Positions 1-8,982 of a stretch of DNA of 64,000 nt are shown one piece after another. Numbering within the stretch: the stretch's first letter is position 1; every line of letters starts with the position of its first letter. Made by a program: the position numbers and the translations under genes. The stretch spans positions 38,683 to 102,682 of the forward strand of contig JADYXR010000155.1 of the NCBI GenBank assembly GCA_021772095.1, read 5' to 3'. Source of the DNA: Candidatus Obscuribacter sp. GTDB lineage: Bacteria > Cyanobacteriota > Vampirovibrionia > Obscuribacterales > Obscuribacteraceae. The notes under the pieces are model-generated. The model saw nothing but the letters and a program-made list of their open reading frames with translations. It was not told the origin of the DNA and ran no database searches.

Positions 1-510
1 AGAGCGTTTCGGTTTCTTGCCTTGAGATTGAGCGATGCGCTCTTTTGCCATTCGTTTTAAACTTTGAATGGCAGTGCGAGCTTCTTGCTGTTCCAAATGA
101 TCGGCATCGTGACGCGCCAATAGCGTCCACTCGTCGATGCATTGTCCATAAAGCTCCCAATCAACCGACTTGCGATTCGATTTGATCTTCTGCGTCATCA
201 CGCGGGCGAGCATGAGGTGGCCAGTGGGATCTTGAGGATCGAACTGAACCGCTTTGGCTAACGCTTTCATCGCTGCATCGAGTTCACCTTCAGTGATCAA
301 TTGATCTGCTTTGAAGCGCAGATGTGATGCTTCACTCAATTTTGCAGTCGAGCCAGTCCCGAAGTAAGAGCTGTCAGGTTTTTCCGTGGAATAAACTTTG
401 CCTGCATCTCCGACGCTCGGCGAAATCGAGTCGGCCAGCGCGCCCGGCATGCATGCGGTGGCGACAGTCAGAGTCAGCGCGATTCTGGCAAAATTGGTTT
501 TGTCTAACAT
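1..510 (-). CDS. Exported protein with TPR-like helical region, C-terminus beyond the left edge
   Basis: The reading frame is open from an ATG at 510 down to base 1 (170 codons, no stop), so the gene continues outside the window. The first ~26 residues form a signal peptide (MLDKTNFARIALTLTVATA then a small-residue stretch ending ALA). Residues ~60-110 read like one or two tetratricopeptide helices (an ADQLITEGELDAAMKALAKA helix followed by VQFDPQDPTGHLMLARV), the usual TPR spacing and residue pattern. The last visible residues are Lys/Arg-rich. TPR modules normally mediate protein-protein contacts; no enzymatic motif is visible. The partner and function are unknown. Confidence 0.75.
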   Translation of the reverse strand, partial: MLDKTNFARIALTLTVATACMPGALADSISPSVGDAGKVYSTEKPDSSYFGTGSTAKLSEASHLRFKADQLITEGELDAAMKALAKAVQFDPQDPTGHLMLARVMTQKIKSNRKSVDWELYGQCIDEWTLLARHDADHLEQQEARTAIQSLKRMAKERIAQSQGKKPKRS

Positions 511-552
511 CAATTACATTCTCAGTGAGGGACAACTAAAACAAAGAGCGAA

Positions 553-948
553 TTACTCTTTTTTCGGTTCTTCATCCTTTTCATCATCGGCTTTTACTGC
601 GCCGTCTTCTTCGTCTTCGTCGGTGACATCATCAATGTCGACGTGCTGCGAATTGGTTTGCAGCTCTTCGATCTGTTCTTCGATTTCTTTGATTTTTTGA
701 TCGATGCGTTCGATCTGGTTGATCTCGTCCTTGATTTTTTCTTTCAAGACGTTGCCATCGATCGCACTGTTCTCATCGATCAGGGTGTAGACGCGCAAAC
801 CAATTGCCTGCAAATGTTTGTTCTTCTCGTTAGAGAGAGTCACCACGTTCAACTTGAGTTTGCCTTTTTTGGCAGCGCGATTCGTCTCGTCGGCGACCTT
901 TCCGGCGGCTGATTTTACTTTGTCGAAGATGTTCTCAAAACGTGCCAT
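553..948 (-). CDS. Small acidic coiled-coil protein of unknown function
   Basis: The 131-residue product starts at the ATG at 948, preceded by AGGAAAA; an upstream in-frame start adds eight residues without a better ribosome site. Residues ~1-30 are basic and amphipathic (MARFENIFDKVKSAAGKVAD). Residues ~60-100 are an E/K/I-rich heptad pattern expected to form a coiled coil, and the last 30 residues are almost entirely Asp/Glu/Lys. There is no signal peptide or membrane segment, so it should be cytoplasmic. I do not recognise the family. The 248 bases between it and lysC hold no convincing gene; a 98-codon frame there overlaps lysC and has no coding character. Confidence 0.7.
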   Translation of the reverse strand: MARFENIFDKVKSAAGKVADETNRAAKKGKLKLNVVTLSNEKNKHLQAIGLRVYTLIDENSAIDGNVLKEKIKDEINQIERIDQKIKEIEEQIEELQTNSQHVDIDDVTDEDEEDGAVKADDEKDEEPKKE

Positions 949-1220
949 TTTATTTTCCTGTTCGATTCTCAATCACTAGCGGCCAGAATACCCTATATTG
1001 AGAGCGAGCGCAAAGGCATGCTAGCGGCAGCACATACAGACTGGACATGCATGTTACAAACGCGTGCGCGGCGACCTTGTATGCGCAAGTGTTTAAACAC
1101 TCACACCAGAAACAAAATTGCAAAAAACAAACTTCGATTCGATTGAAAAAATGTTCATGAAGGATGGCGTTGTTTTGAAGGTTGGCGATGTGTTCGCATG
1201 AAGCTTGAGTTATTCGTCGA

Positions 1221-2468
1221 CTAAGCGACGAAACAATCTTCTTCAAGACGAAAACGTTTGTGGATCACTCGCACAGCTTCACGAGCAAACTTAGCGGGAA
1301 GCAAGACGCTGACTCGCATATCGCCTGTCGCTACCATGTTGACCGGGATGCCGGCCGATTGCAGCGCTTCGAAAACGCTTGCCACCACTTCCGGTCTCTG
1401 AGTGAGTCGTCGTCCAACAACCGAGATGCGCGCGATATCGGTGTCTACATTGACGCGCGGATTGCCCAGCGAATCGCCGAGCGATTCAATCAATGTTTGC
1501 ACTCTGCCAAGGGACTTGCGATCGATGGTAAACGCCATCTCTTGCGAAGGCTCGTCTTCATGAGCAAGGAGCATGAGCATGTCGGTATTGATTCTCAATT
1601 CTTCCAGGCGGGTGAACAATGCCGAGATGCCATCGAGCGATGTGTGGTTTTTGTCGACCACTCTAGATTTGAGTGTCAGTGCGGCTTGCGTCATATCGCA
1701 CGCAATGCTGCAGACGGTATATTCCGGCACCATCAGTCGAGGACCGATCAATGTGCCCAGATCTTTAGGTTCAAAGGTCGAGCGCACTCTGAGCGGAACC
1801 TGTGCATCCATCGCCAACTCGACGCTGCGCGCCGCCAGCACTTGCGCGCCTGTCGCAGAGAGTTCGAGCATTTCTTCGTAGCTCACCGAAGCTAGTCTGC
1901 GAGCATCGGTCAGTAAACGTGGATCAGCTGTGTAAACTCCATTGACATCCGTGTAAATGTCACATCGATCCGCATTCAACGCACTGGCAACTGCAACCGC
2001 AGTCGTGTCAGATCCGCCGCGACCGAGCGTTGTCAGTTCATTATTAGGAGTTACGCCTTGGAAACCAGCAATAACCGCGATTTCACCACGCTGCAAACTC
2101 GCTTCAACAGCGTCCGGCGCGATATGTTGAATCTTCGCTATACCGTGATTGCTCTCGGTGATGATGCCTGCTTGAGAACCAGTAAATGATCTCGCTTGAT
2201 AGCCCAGCGATTGAATTGCCATCGACATGAGCGCGATGGACACTTGCTCTCCAGTTGTAAGGAGCATGTCCATTTCGCGAGCGTTCGGTTGATTAGTAAT
2301 TTCGTCGGCCATGCCGATCAGATGGTCTGTCGTATGCCCCATCGCGGAGACTACCGTTGCGACTTCATGCCCCTCGTGGGCTGCTGCCACTGCAATCTCG
2401 GCTGCTGCCTTGATTTTGCCGACATCGGCGATGGATGTTCCACCAAACTTTTGTACTAAACGACCCAT
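1221..2468 (-). CDS. lysC: Aspartate kinase
   Basis: Phosphorylates L-aspartate with ATP, the first step to lysine/diaminopimelate, threonine and methionine. The 415-residue length is typical of monofunctional bacterial aspartokinases. The N-terminal kinase signature KFGGTSIADV is at residues 7-16, TTGEQVS at ~71-77, and GRGGSDTTAVAVA at ~150-162, followed by CDIYTDVNGVYTADPR, the nucleotide and aspartate-binding region. Two ACT domains fill residues ~255-410 (TLKSRVVDKN and ARISVVGRRL strands), which in this family bind Lys and/or Thr as feedback inhibitors. No other pathway gene is adjacent, so it looks like a single-gene unit. Confidence 0.96.
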   Translation of the reverse strand: MGRLVQKFGGTSIADVGKIKAAAEIAVAAAHEGHEVATVVSAMGHTTDHLIGMADEITNQPNAREMDMLLTTGEQVSIALMSMAIQSLGYQARSFTGSQAGIITESNHGIAKIQHIAPDAVEASLQRGEIAVIAGFQGVTPNNELTTLGRGGSDTTAVAVASALNADRCDIYTDVNGVYTADPRLLTDARRLASVSYEEMLELSATGAQVLAARSVELAMDAQVPLRVRSTFEPKDLGTLIGPRLMVPEYTVCSIACDMTQAALTLKSRVVDKNHTSLDGISALFTRLEELRINTDMLMLLAHEDEPSQEMAFTIDRKSLGRVQTLIESLGDSLGNPRVNVDTDIARISVVGRRLTQRPEVVASVFEALQSAGIPVNMVATGDMRVSVLLPAKFAREAVRVIHKRFRLEEDCFVA

Positions 2469-2961
2469 GTGATTTGCTGCTGATTGATATAGGGGCTGAC
2501 AAATTTATAATAGCGTTCATGGGTTAGATCGAAGTTAACAGCCTGGGAAAAGTATTCTCATAAAGAATGAAGGCAATCGGGTGTGCCAATAGGCTGAACG
2601 TATATACGTCGTAAAGCGTTCGTTAAGCCACATTGGAAACGCGTCTTGGGAATTTCAATATCTGAAGCCCAAAACGATTTTTTAAACTCGAATAAGAGAA
2701 ATTATGTGACACCATCCATAGTGGCGACCCAAATCGGCTCGAAGCCAGGTGGAGATGATGTCGGAATCCGAATGACGACAAACACTTTTGTCGACACAGA
2801 TTAGCGAGACCACTTTTCGATAGCAATAACCAATTCAAATTGTTCGTCGAACCGTCGGCGCCAATGGAATATAGCAATCTACGACACAACCACGCTCGTC
2901 GAATCCGTTCAACGAAACTATAGCGTTCGCTCGAAATGACTCGACGTGCAATTGAAACGGT
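2469..2961. other. 493-base gap without a convincing gene
   Basis: It lies between the start of lysC and the end of the UGA-interrupted gene. The lysC side is AT-rich (a TATTATAAAT-like stretch on the minus strand near 2500-2510 could be part of its promoter). An 88-codon frame at 2623-2889 (minus) has Cys/Ser/Leu-rich composition with no recognisable protein pattern and no clear ribosome site, so I do not call it. I see no repeat, RNA motif or hairpin worth naming. Confidence 0.5.
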
Positions 2962-4149
2962 CTATTTTGTCTTCATCATCTTCTTAGGATGCGCATCTTC
3001 GTAGCCCCAAGATGATTTAGCCGACGAGTAATTATGCCCGCCCCATCCGCTTCCGCCGGCACCCGATTGTCCGCTCCAATTGTTTGCAGACGCGGAGTTC
3101 TGACCCCATTGTCCGGCTTCGTGCTGCGTCTTCTCGCCATTGGCGTGAGCTTTGTGTTCCGCTGTTATGCGATCGGCAGTAGCCTGATCTCCAATCGTCG
3201 GACCGTCATGATGCTCGCCGATCATTCGACCGCTGTGAGCATCAATGCCGTCTTCGTTCTTATCGTAACGCGGTTTGCCGTAGTCAGAATAATTGGCCAC
3301 ATCAAATCGTTGAAACGGCATAAACGGACGCTTCGCCATGCGTTCATGCAAAATCACATCGCAGGTTTTAAAAGCTTGACCGGGAGGATGACCACTCTCT
3401 TCCATTCCTGCTTTCGCGAGCTTGGTATCAAGTATGGTGTCAGACGAATCGAGCTTGTACTGCGCTTCGTATTGTTGGTCGAAGCCCTGCATGTGACTGC
3501 GTCTACTCATTTGCACCGGATGCTGGTTGATGTGAGCCAACTGCATTTGTTTGAACAACTGATTCTTCTGACCGCGGTTCAAAGAGGTGTCGGTATAGAC
3601 CTTATTCAGTTGCCACGCGAATTTCATTTCCTGCGCCAAATCGCGAGGGTCCCAATAACCGGGCAAACAGTGCAATACGGTACCGTCCGGCGACAACATG
3701 AACAATTGAAGATTGTGTGGACCAGCTCCGTTTGAAGTGGTCGTCGCGTTGCCTTGCCGTTCGTGTCGCCCGGAAACTCCGGCGTAACTTTGATTGGTAA
3801 TGTCCGTAAACCCACAGACAAAGTAACTCTTCAGATTCGTATATGCCGGTTCTTGTGAGAGGCTCACGGCCCTCAAGCTATTGCCGGCGCTTCAAGTGGC
3901 GCCGGATAAGGTGCCCAGCATATTGACCCAAAATACCAATTTGCCTTCTCGTCTGGCATCCTCTTGAGCCTGCGAAACTGAGCGATGCCAGCGGATTTCG
4001 CTGGTCAATTTGTTCGTGCGCTCGGTATTTTGTGAACCGGTTATCAGATGTTTCGCGGGGGCTGCTTCTGTCGGCGATGTCGCGAACAGCGCCAAGGTCG
4101 ATAGCAGAAGAGCGGCTACCTGAGCGCGATTGCTAAATACTTCTCGCAT
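2962..4149 (-). CDS. Exported thioredoxin-like protein crossed by one in-frame UGA (Sec candidate or nonsense-broken gene)
   Basis: Two open stretches lie in the same frame and are separated only by a TGA at 3892-3894. Read through, the product has 395 residues with the UGA at position 86. Residues 1-31 are a signal peptide (MREVFSNRAQVAALLLSTLA, then a small-residue cleavage region). Residues ~50-180 look thioredoxin-fold: a Trp-containing helix, the strand GKLVFWVNMLG, the sequence LSGAT then UGA then SAGNSLRAVSLS, strand YFVCGFTD and later LFMLSPDGTVLHCLPGYWDP. The UGA sits where this fold carries its active-site Cys. The last ~70 residues are Gly/Ser/His/Asn-rich. No ribosome site precedes the TTG at 3876, so separate translation of the second part is unlikely. 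It is either a selenoprotein, a readthrough gene, or a nonsense or sequencing error. Confidence 0.6.
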
Positions 4150-4292
4150 TTGTCACTCCAATTCGTTGCGATTGCGACTGGGTTTCGTGATTCCGTGAAG
4201 CCTTACCCTTGTATTATTCCCGGATTTTGGTGGGAAATGTGCAATTCTGGGCAAAAAGTACTTATGCTAACTCAAGCTGGAATCCTCTTTCT

Positions 4293-5819
4293 ATGACTAC
4301 TTCACCTGAACATATGAATAAGGTGAGATCAAAACCTCACTTGTCCTACAATCAAATTGTGACACAGATCGCCGACGCCATCCCCGTTCTGGTCTGGACG
4401 ACTGATGGCAACGGCATGGCTGAGTATTTTAACGAACGCTATTTCGAATACACTGGAAAAACTTTTGAAGAGTTGCGCGGTAACGGCTGGCGGTCGATTT
4501 TGCATCCCGACGATCTCGATCGATGCGTCGCGTGCTGGAAAGAATCAGTTGCAGAGGGCAAGCATTACGAAATCGAATATCGTTTGTATTGTAAATCCGA
4601 CAATTCGTTTAGGTGGCACCTCGGAAGAGGTTTTCCGGTTCGGTCGGACGATGGACAAATTGTGCATTGGTTCGGAACCTGCACCGACATCGAACAACAG
4701 AAGCAGTTACAGATAATGCTTCAGTCGGTGATGGACAATATCTCGCAATCGATATTTTGGAAAGATAAGCATTCCGTATTCCTTGGTTGCAACAAATTGT
4801 TCGCGCAGAACGCAGGTTTTGGCAGTCCCAATGAGCTTATCGGCAAAACCGATTATGATTTTCCAAACGTTCCAAAAGAGCAAGCCGATTTTTTTCGCGC
4901 TTGTGATAAATACGTGATGGAAAAAGATACACCGGAATACAACATCATCGAACCATTTTGCGCAGCCGATGGAAAAACGATTTGGCTCAGCACGAGCAAG
5001 ATTCCGCTTCATGACGCCAACGGTGCCGTCACAGGCATCCTCTGCATGTTCACAGACGTAACCGACCGTGAAAATTTGCTCGCACAACGAGATGATTTCA
5101 TGGCCTCTCTAGCGCATGATTTAAAGGTACCGATTGTTGGCGCAATGAAGGTTCTCGAGGCGGTTTTGCGTGGAACAACAGGTCCCATCAATCCGCAGCA
5201 AAACGAACTGATTACGATGCTGCAAACCAGTAATACGAATTTGCTGCAGATGGTGAACAATCTCCTTCAAGTTCTTAAGTATGAGGCGGAGACTGATGAG
5301 CTGTACTTCACCAATTTTGAATTTGTAGATTTGATTCATGAATGCGTGAAAGAAATTACACCAATCGCAGAAGCAAAAAAGGTAAACATCATCGTGCGCA
5401 TGCCGGATGTGGCCTCGATTCACGGCGATCGGCTGGCGTTGCGTCGAGTCGTATTCAATCTGCTTTCTAATGCGATCGATTACTCCGCATCGGGATCTAG
5501 CGTTAAGTTGATCTTAGCCGAGGGTGACTCCGAGTCATATGTTTTGACAGTCACCAACCTCGGTGAACCGATTTCCGAAGAAGACCTGGGTAATCTGTTC
5601 CAACGATTCTGGCAGGGCCAAAGGTTCGGAGTCGGGACAGGATTGGGACTGTATCATGCTCGGCAAGTTGTGGAAGGACACGGTGGTGAAATCAGTTGTT
5701 CGAGCGACCGAACAAATGGCACCACTATCAAAGCAATTGTTCCAAAAAAAGGTGTAGCGACAGATATCAAAGACTCGCTAATAAAGCATCGATCTAAACT
5801 TTCAATCAAGCATCTTTAG
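4293..5819 (+). CDS. Orphan PAS-domain sensor histidine kinase
   Basis: The 508-residue product has no transmembrane segment, so it should sense a cytoplasmic signal. PAS domain 1 spans residues ~20-140 (IADAIPVLVWTTDGNGMAEY ... GTCTDIEQQKQL) and PAS domain 2 residues ~145-265 (MDNISQSIFWKDKHSVFLGC ... CMFTDVTDREN). The H-box follows (DDFMASLAHDLKVPIVGAMK, phospho-acceptor His present), then the N-box NLLSNAIDY, a G1-like VTNLGEPIS where the usual Asp is Asn, the F-box LFQRFWQG and G2 GTGLGLYHA. I take the ATG at 4293; an upstream TTG at 4209 gives a 28-residue extension, and neither has a clear Shine-Dalgarno. No response regulator lies beside it. The D-to-N change in G1 is common in this subclass. 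Confidence 0.9.
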   Translation: MTTSPEHMNKVRSKPHLSYNQIVTQIADAIPVLVWTTDGNGMAEYFNERYFEYTGKTFEELRGNGWRSILHPDDLDRCVACWKESVAEGKHYEIEYRLYCKSDNSFRWHLGRGFPVRSDDGQIVHWFGTCTDIEQQKQLQIMLQSVMDNISQSIFWKDKHSVFLGCNKLFAQNAGFGSPNELIGKTDYDFPNVPKEQADFFRACDKYVMEKDTPEYNIIEPFCAADGKTIWLSTSKIPLHDANGAVTGILCMFTDVTDRENLLAQRDDFMASLAHDLKVPIVGAMKVLEAVLRGTTGPINPQQNELITMLQTSNTNLLQMVNNLLQVLKYEAETDELYFTNFEFVDLIHECVKEITPIAEAKKVNIIVRMPDVASIHGDRLALRRVVFNLLSNAIDYSASGSSVKLILAEGDSESYVLTVTNLGEPISEEDLGNLFQRFWQGQRFGVGTGLGLYHARQVVEGHGGEISCSSDRTNGTTIKAIVPKKGVATDIKDSLIKHRSKLSIKHL

Positions 5820-5830
5820 CTCTTCTAATT

Positions 5831-5926
5831 GCATCGCTAATAGTTCGATTAAAAATCTAGCTCCTGCGAAATGCATCGCTCGATGCTACCGTCTAAACGC
5901 CTGTATCTTCTGTCGAACGCATCGCT
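5831..5926. repeat. Three GCATCGCT copies downstream of the PAS kinase
   Basis: The octamer GCATCGCT occurs at 5831-5838, 5873-5880 and 5919-5926 between the stop codons of two converging genes, within loosely similar surroundings (TAATTGCATCGCTAATAG, GAAATGCATCGCTCGATG, GAACGCATCGCTCAGG). It belongs to a pattern of short local repeats after genes seen elsewhere in the window. No function is evident. Confidence 0.5.
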
Positions 5927-5968
5927 CAGGTCATTAACCAAGTATCCGTAGTTTTTTTCGAAACGCTC

Positions 5969-6898
5969 TTAGATGGCTGGTTTTGCAGCGCCTGGCACTA
6001 ATGAAGTTTGTGGTTGTGGAACGAGATTCTGCAAGCCGTGAGTGTTCAAATATGTGTTCAGAGATTGAACGAGATCAATGTTGTTTTGATACTGTTGAGG
6101 CGCGAATGCACCAACTTTCTGCATCTTCGAAACCAGCGCGCCTTCTCTCAACGGCTGGCCGGCCGAGGAGAAAATGCGATTGGAACTATTATTATCGAGT
6201 TCGCCATCGGAGAGCATCGTGTAATCGTTGAGTGACTCTTGTTGAAACATATCGGCAACGCTTGACGATCCATTATAAGTTTCAGAGACGATGTATCGAG
6301 CGCGTGTGACCAGCTCACGTTCTGAGGTGCGCTCACACTTCAATTCCGTCATCAGGAAGCGAGCCAACTTTCCTTTAGTCCATCCGTCCTTTTCCAGAGG
6401 CAGAATATCCGCGTGCCAGATGTTGCCCTGCCGATCATACTGGTGTCCCCAGGTAATCGTCATTTCGTTTTCGGTCCACGCCGACATGCTGGTGAAGCGC
6501 CCCGTGCGCAGGTCGCGATAGCTGACGGTCAAATCGCCCTGCTTGCGCCACGCTCCTGCCAGCCATTTTGGAATCATAAACCACTCGACAGTGGTGCCGA
6601 CACCCTGCGCCACGTTAGCGCTGCCGACTAATCGCGGGACTGAGTGATAGGCGTCGGCGTGCCCTGCCATCGGTGATTCGAATTGTGGGCTCGGTGTGGC
6701 GCGTTGTATGGCTAGATTGTATTGCGGCTGCGATGCCCCCGCCTGCAAGCGTTGATTGAGTGCGGAAGCCGGTTGTGTCGCTATTGGCGCAAGATAATCC
6801 TCGTGTTGAATTCCCGAGTACAAAGTGTAGCCGTAAGCCATGCCACCAGATATGGTGAACAACGTTGCTAACAAAAATGCCTGTACTTGTTTCTTCAT
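5969..6898 (-). CDS. Exported protein of unknown function
   Basis: The start is the ATG at 6898 (MKKQVQAFLLATLFTISGGM), which opens with a classical signal peptide; an earlier in-frame start at 6937 only adds residues before it. The 309-residue mature region begins Ser/Ala/Pro/Gln-rich (residues ~25-90), then has a compact middle (VEWFMIPKWLAGAWRKQGDL, TENEMTITWGHQYDRQGN, LARFLMTELKCERTS) that looks like a beta-rich secreted domain, and a flexible tail rich in Pro/Gln. No catalytic motif or lipobox is visible. I do not recognise the family. It is monocistronic, converging with the kinase gene. Confidence 0.75.
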   Translation of the reverse strand: MKKQVQAFLLATLFTISGGMAYGYTLYSGIQHEDYLAPIATQPASALNQRLQAGASQPQYNLAIQRATPSPQFESPMAGHADAYHSVPRLVGSANVAQGVGTTVEWFMIPKWLAGAWRKQGDLTVSYRDLRTGRFTSMSAWTENEMTITWGHQYDRQGNIWHADILPLEKDGWTKGKLARFLMTELKCERTSERELVTRARYIVSETYNGSSSVADMFQQESLNDYTMLSDGELDNNSSNRIFSSAGQPLREGALVSKMQKVGAFAPQQYQNNIDLVQSLNTYLNTHGLQNLVPQPQTSLVPGAAKPAI

Positions 6899-7027
6899 TG
6901 AGTCTCCCGCCGAACGTCGAGTTTGAAACCGATTCACGCTTGTCTTACACTTCGCGTTTGTATTTCACCGTCTATCGCTGGTCGTCGTTCATACGCCAGC
7001 AAGTTTTGTGCTGAAGTTCGAAACTTA

Positions 7028-8758
7028 TTATAGCTCCCACATAGGAATGCGGACGTTGGTCTTCTTCGCACATTCGATCGCTTCATCGTATCCGGCGTCG
7101 ACGTGGCGAATAACTCCCATGCCGGGATCGCTCGTCAGCACACGCTCTAAACGCTTAGCTGCCGAGTCGGTGCCATCGGCAACAATCACTTGTCCGGCAT
7201 GCAATGAATATCCGATTCCAACTCCGCCACCATGGTGGAGTGAAACCCAACTTGCGCCTCCGACGGCATTGATCATCGCGTTGAGATAAACCCAGTCCGC
7301 GACTGCATCCGTGCCGTCCTTCATACCTTCGGTTTCACGGTTAGGCGACGCTACAGAACCAGCGTCGAGGTGATCTCGTCCAATTACGATTGGTGCTTTT
7401 ACTTTTTTGTTTTTGACCAGGTCGTTCATGATCAAGCCCATCTTGGCTCGATCTCCATAACCTAGCCAACAGATGCGGCAAGGCAAACCCTGGAATTTCA
7501 CTTTCTTCGATGCCATTTCGATCCAACGTCTCAAGCCTTCGTCGTGTCCGAAATTCTCGAGAATGACTTTGTCGATTACATCGATGTCGGCTGGATCGCC
7601 GGACAGCGCCGCCCATCTGAACGGTCCTTTGCCTTCGCAAAACAGTGGGCGAATGTATGCGGGTACAAAACCAGGGAAGTTGAACGCGTCTTTGACGCCT
7701 TTATCGAACGCCACTTGACGGATATTGTTACCGTAGTCAAACGTGATGGCACCTGCCTTTTGAATTGCCAGCATGGCCTCAACATGTTTTGCAATCGAGG
7801 CGGTCGATAGTTCAATGTATCTCGTCGGATTGGACTCGCGCAATTTGTCCGCCTCCGCGAGGCTCATCGGCACGCCGTCTTCAGTGAGAGGCACATAACC
7901 GGTCAATGGATCGTGTGCTGAAGTTTGATCGGTTAGCGAGTCTGGAGTGAAACCCATCTTAATCAGCTTGGGTAAAATATCGGCCGCGTTGCCGAGGATG
8001 CCGATGGAAAGTGGCTTTCCTTCGGTCTGAGCTTCTTTGGCTAATTTAATGGCATGTTCTAAGCTGTCGGCCTGAACGTCAAGATATTTGGTTTCCAATC
8101 TTCGTTTGATTCGCTCAGCATCGACTTCTACGCAAAGCGCGATGCCTTCGTTCATCGTCACCGCCAGTGGTTGCGCACCGCCCATGCCACCAAGACCGGC
8201 TGTCAGAACGATGCGACCTTTCAGCGTGCCGCCGAAGTGTTTGCGCGCCATGGCGGCGAAGGTTTCATACGTGCCCTGAAGAATGCCTTGTGTGCCGATG
8301 TAGATCCAGCTGCCCGCAGTCATCTGTCCGAACATGATCAGCCCTTTTGCTTCGAGCTCGCGGAAGTGCTCCCAATTTGCCCACTTGCCAACCAGGTTGG
8401 AGTTAGCAATCAGCACGCGGGGCGCATCTTCGTGGCTCTTGAAGATGCCGACCGGCTTGCCGGATTGCACTAAAAGCGTTTCGTCGTTCTCCAAACCAAT
8501 TAGAGATTTAACAATGGCGCGAAACGAATCCCAATCCCGGGCTGCTTTTCCGGAGCCGCCATAGACGACCAAATCGTTGGGGCGCTCAGCCACATCGGGG
8601 TCGAGATTGTTGAGGAGCATCCGCAGCGCCGCTTCCTGAATCCAGCCCTTGGTATGGAGTTCCGAACCGTGCGGTGCCTTGACTGCAATGGGTTTCTTGC
8701 TGCTCAAAATGTCTTTAATCATCTGAGCGGCATTGTGTGTCCCGGTCGTTGTAGTCAT
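7028..8758 (-). CDS. hutU: Urocanate hydratase
   Basis: Converts trans-urocanate to 4-imidazolone-5-propanoate in histidine degradation, using a tightly bound NAD+ as electrophile. At 576 residues it is full length for the family. Visible landmarks are the N-terminal [15 protein letters not shown], the dinucleotide region [32 protein letters not shown], a Cys-containing [19 protein letters not shown] (the conserved active-site loop) and [20 protein letters not shown] near the C-terminus. No hutH, hutI or hutG gene is adjacent, so the rest of the pathway must be encoded elsewhere or be absent. The ATG at 8758 gives the expected N-terminus. Confidence 0.97.
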   Translation of the reverse strand: MTTTTGTHNAAQMIKDILSSKKPIAVKAPHGSELHTKGWIQEAALRMLLNNLDPDVAERPNDLVVYGGSGKAARDWDSFRAIVKSLIGLENDETLLVQSGKPVGIFKSHEDAPRVLIANSNLVGKWANWEHFRELEAKGLIMFGQMTAGSWIYIGTQGILQGTYETFAAMARKHFGGTLKGRIVLTAGLGGMGGAQPLAVTMNEGIALCVEVDAERIKRRLETKYLDVQADSLEHAIKLAKEAQTEGKPLSIGILGNAADILPKLIKMGFTPDSLTDQTSAHDPLTGYVPLTEDGVPMSLAEADKLRESNPTRYIELSTASIAKHVEAMLAIQKAGAITFDYGNNIRQVAFDKGVKDAFNFPGFVPAYIRPLFCEGKGPFRWAALSGDPADIDVIDKVILENFGHDEGLRRWIEMASKKVKFQGLPCRICWLGYGDRAKMGLIMNDLVKNKKVKAPIVIGRDHLDAGSVASPNRETEGMKDGTDAVADWVYLNAMINAVGGASWVSLHHGGGVGIGYSLHAGQVIVADGTDSAAKRLERVLTSDPGMGVIRHVDAGYDEAIECAKKTNVRIPMWEL

Positions 8759-8868
8759 GACAAATGCTCCTTGGATTGTGAAAGAATTTCAGTAGAATTA
8801 GCGATAACCTACTAAAGTGAAGGATGATCATATCTGATCGCACGCCTGAGTGTGCACGACGACGTCCG

Positions 8869-8899
8869 TTGCCCATGTCAGACGCACTCCGCCTATAAT
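8869..8899 (+). promoter_or_regulatory. Sigma-70-like promoter for the mutase gene
   Basis: A perfect TATAAT lies at 8894-8899, with TTGCCC at 8869-8874 giving a 19-base spacer. Transcription would start near 8906, about 77 bases before the ATG at 8983. The -10 is strong, while the -35 and spacer are weak. Confidence 0.45.
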
Positions 8900-8982
8900 C
8901 TAATCTGTTAGTTATTCAATTAGCGCTCGCATGAGCGCAAATTCAGGAACCGGGACCGATAGCTTCAAAAGGGGACTTACAA

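Noticed and set aside
950..1246. 98-codon minus-strand frame between lysC and the coiled-coil gene
   Set aside because: It overlaps the lysC 3' end and the next gene's start, and its Cys/His-rich composition is not protein-like.
2623..2889. 88-codon minus-strand frame
   Set aside because: No ribosome site, no recognisable pattern, odd composition; likely chance.
4293..5819. Asn for Asp in the G1 box of the PAS kinase as a sign of an inactive kinase
   Set aside because: This substitution is common in otherwise active members of the subclass and the H-box is intact.
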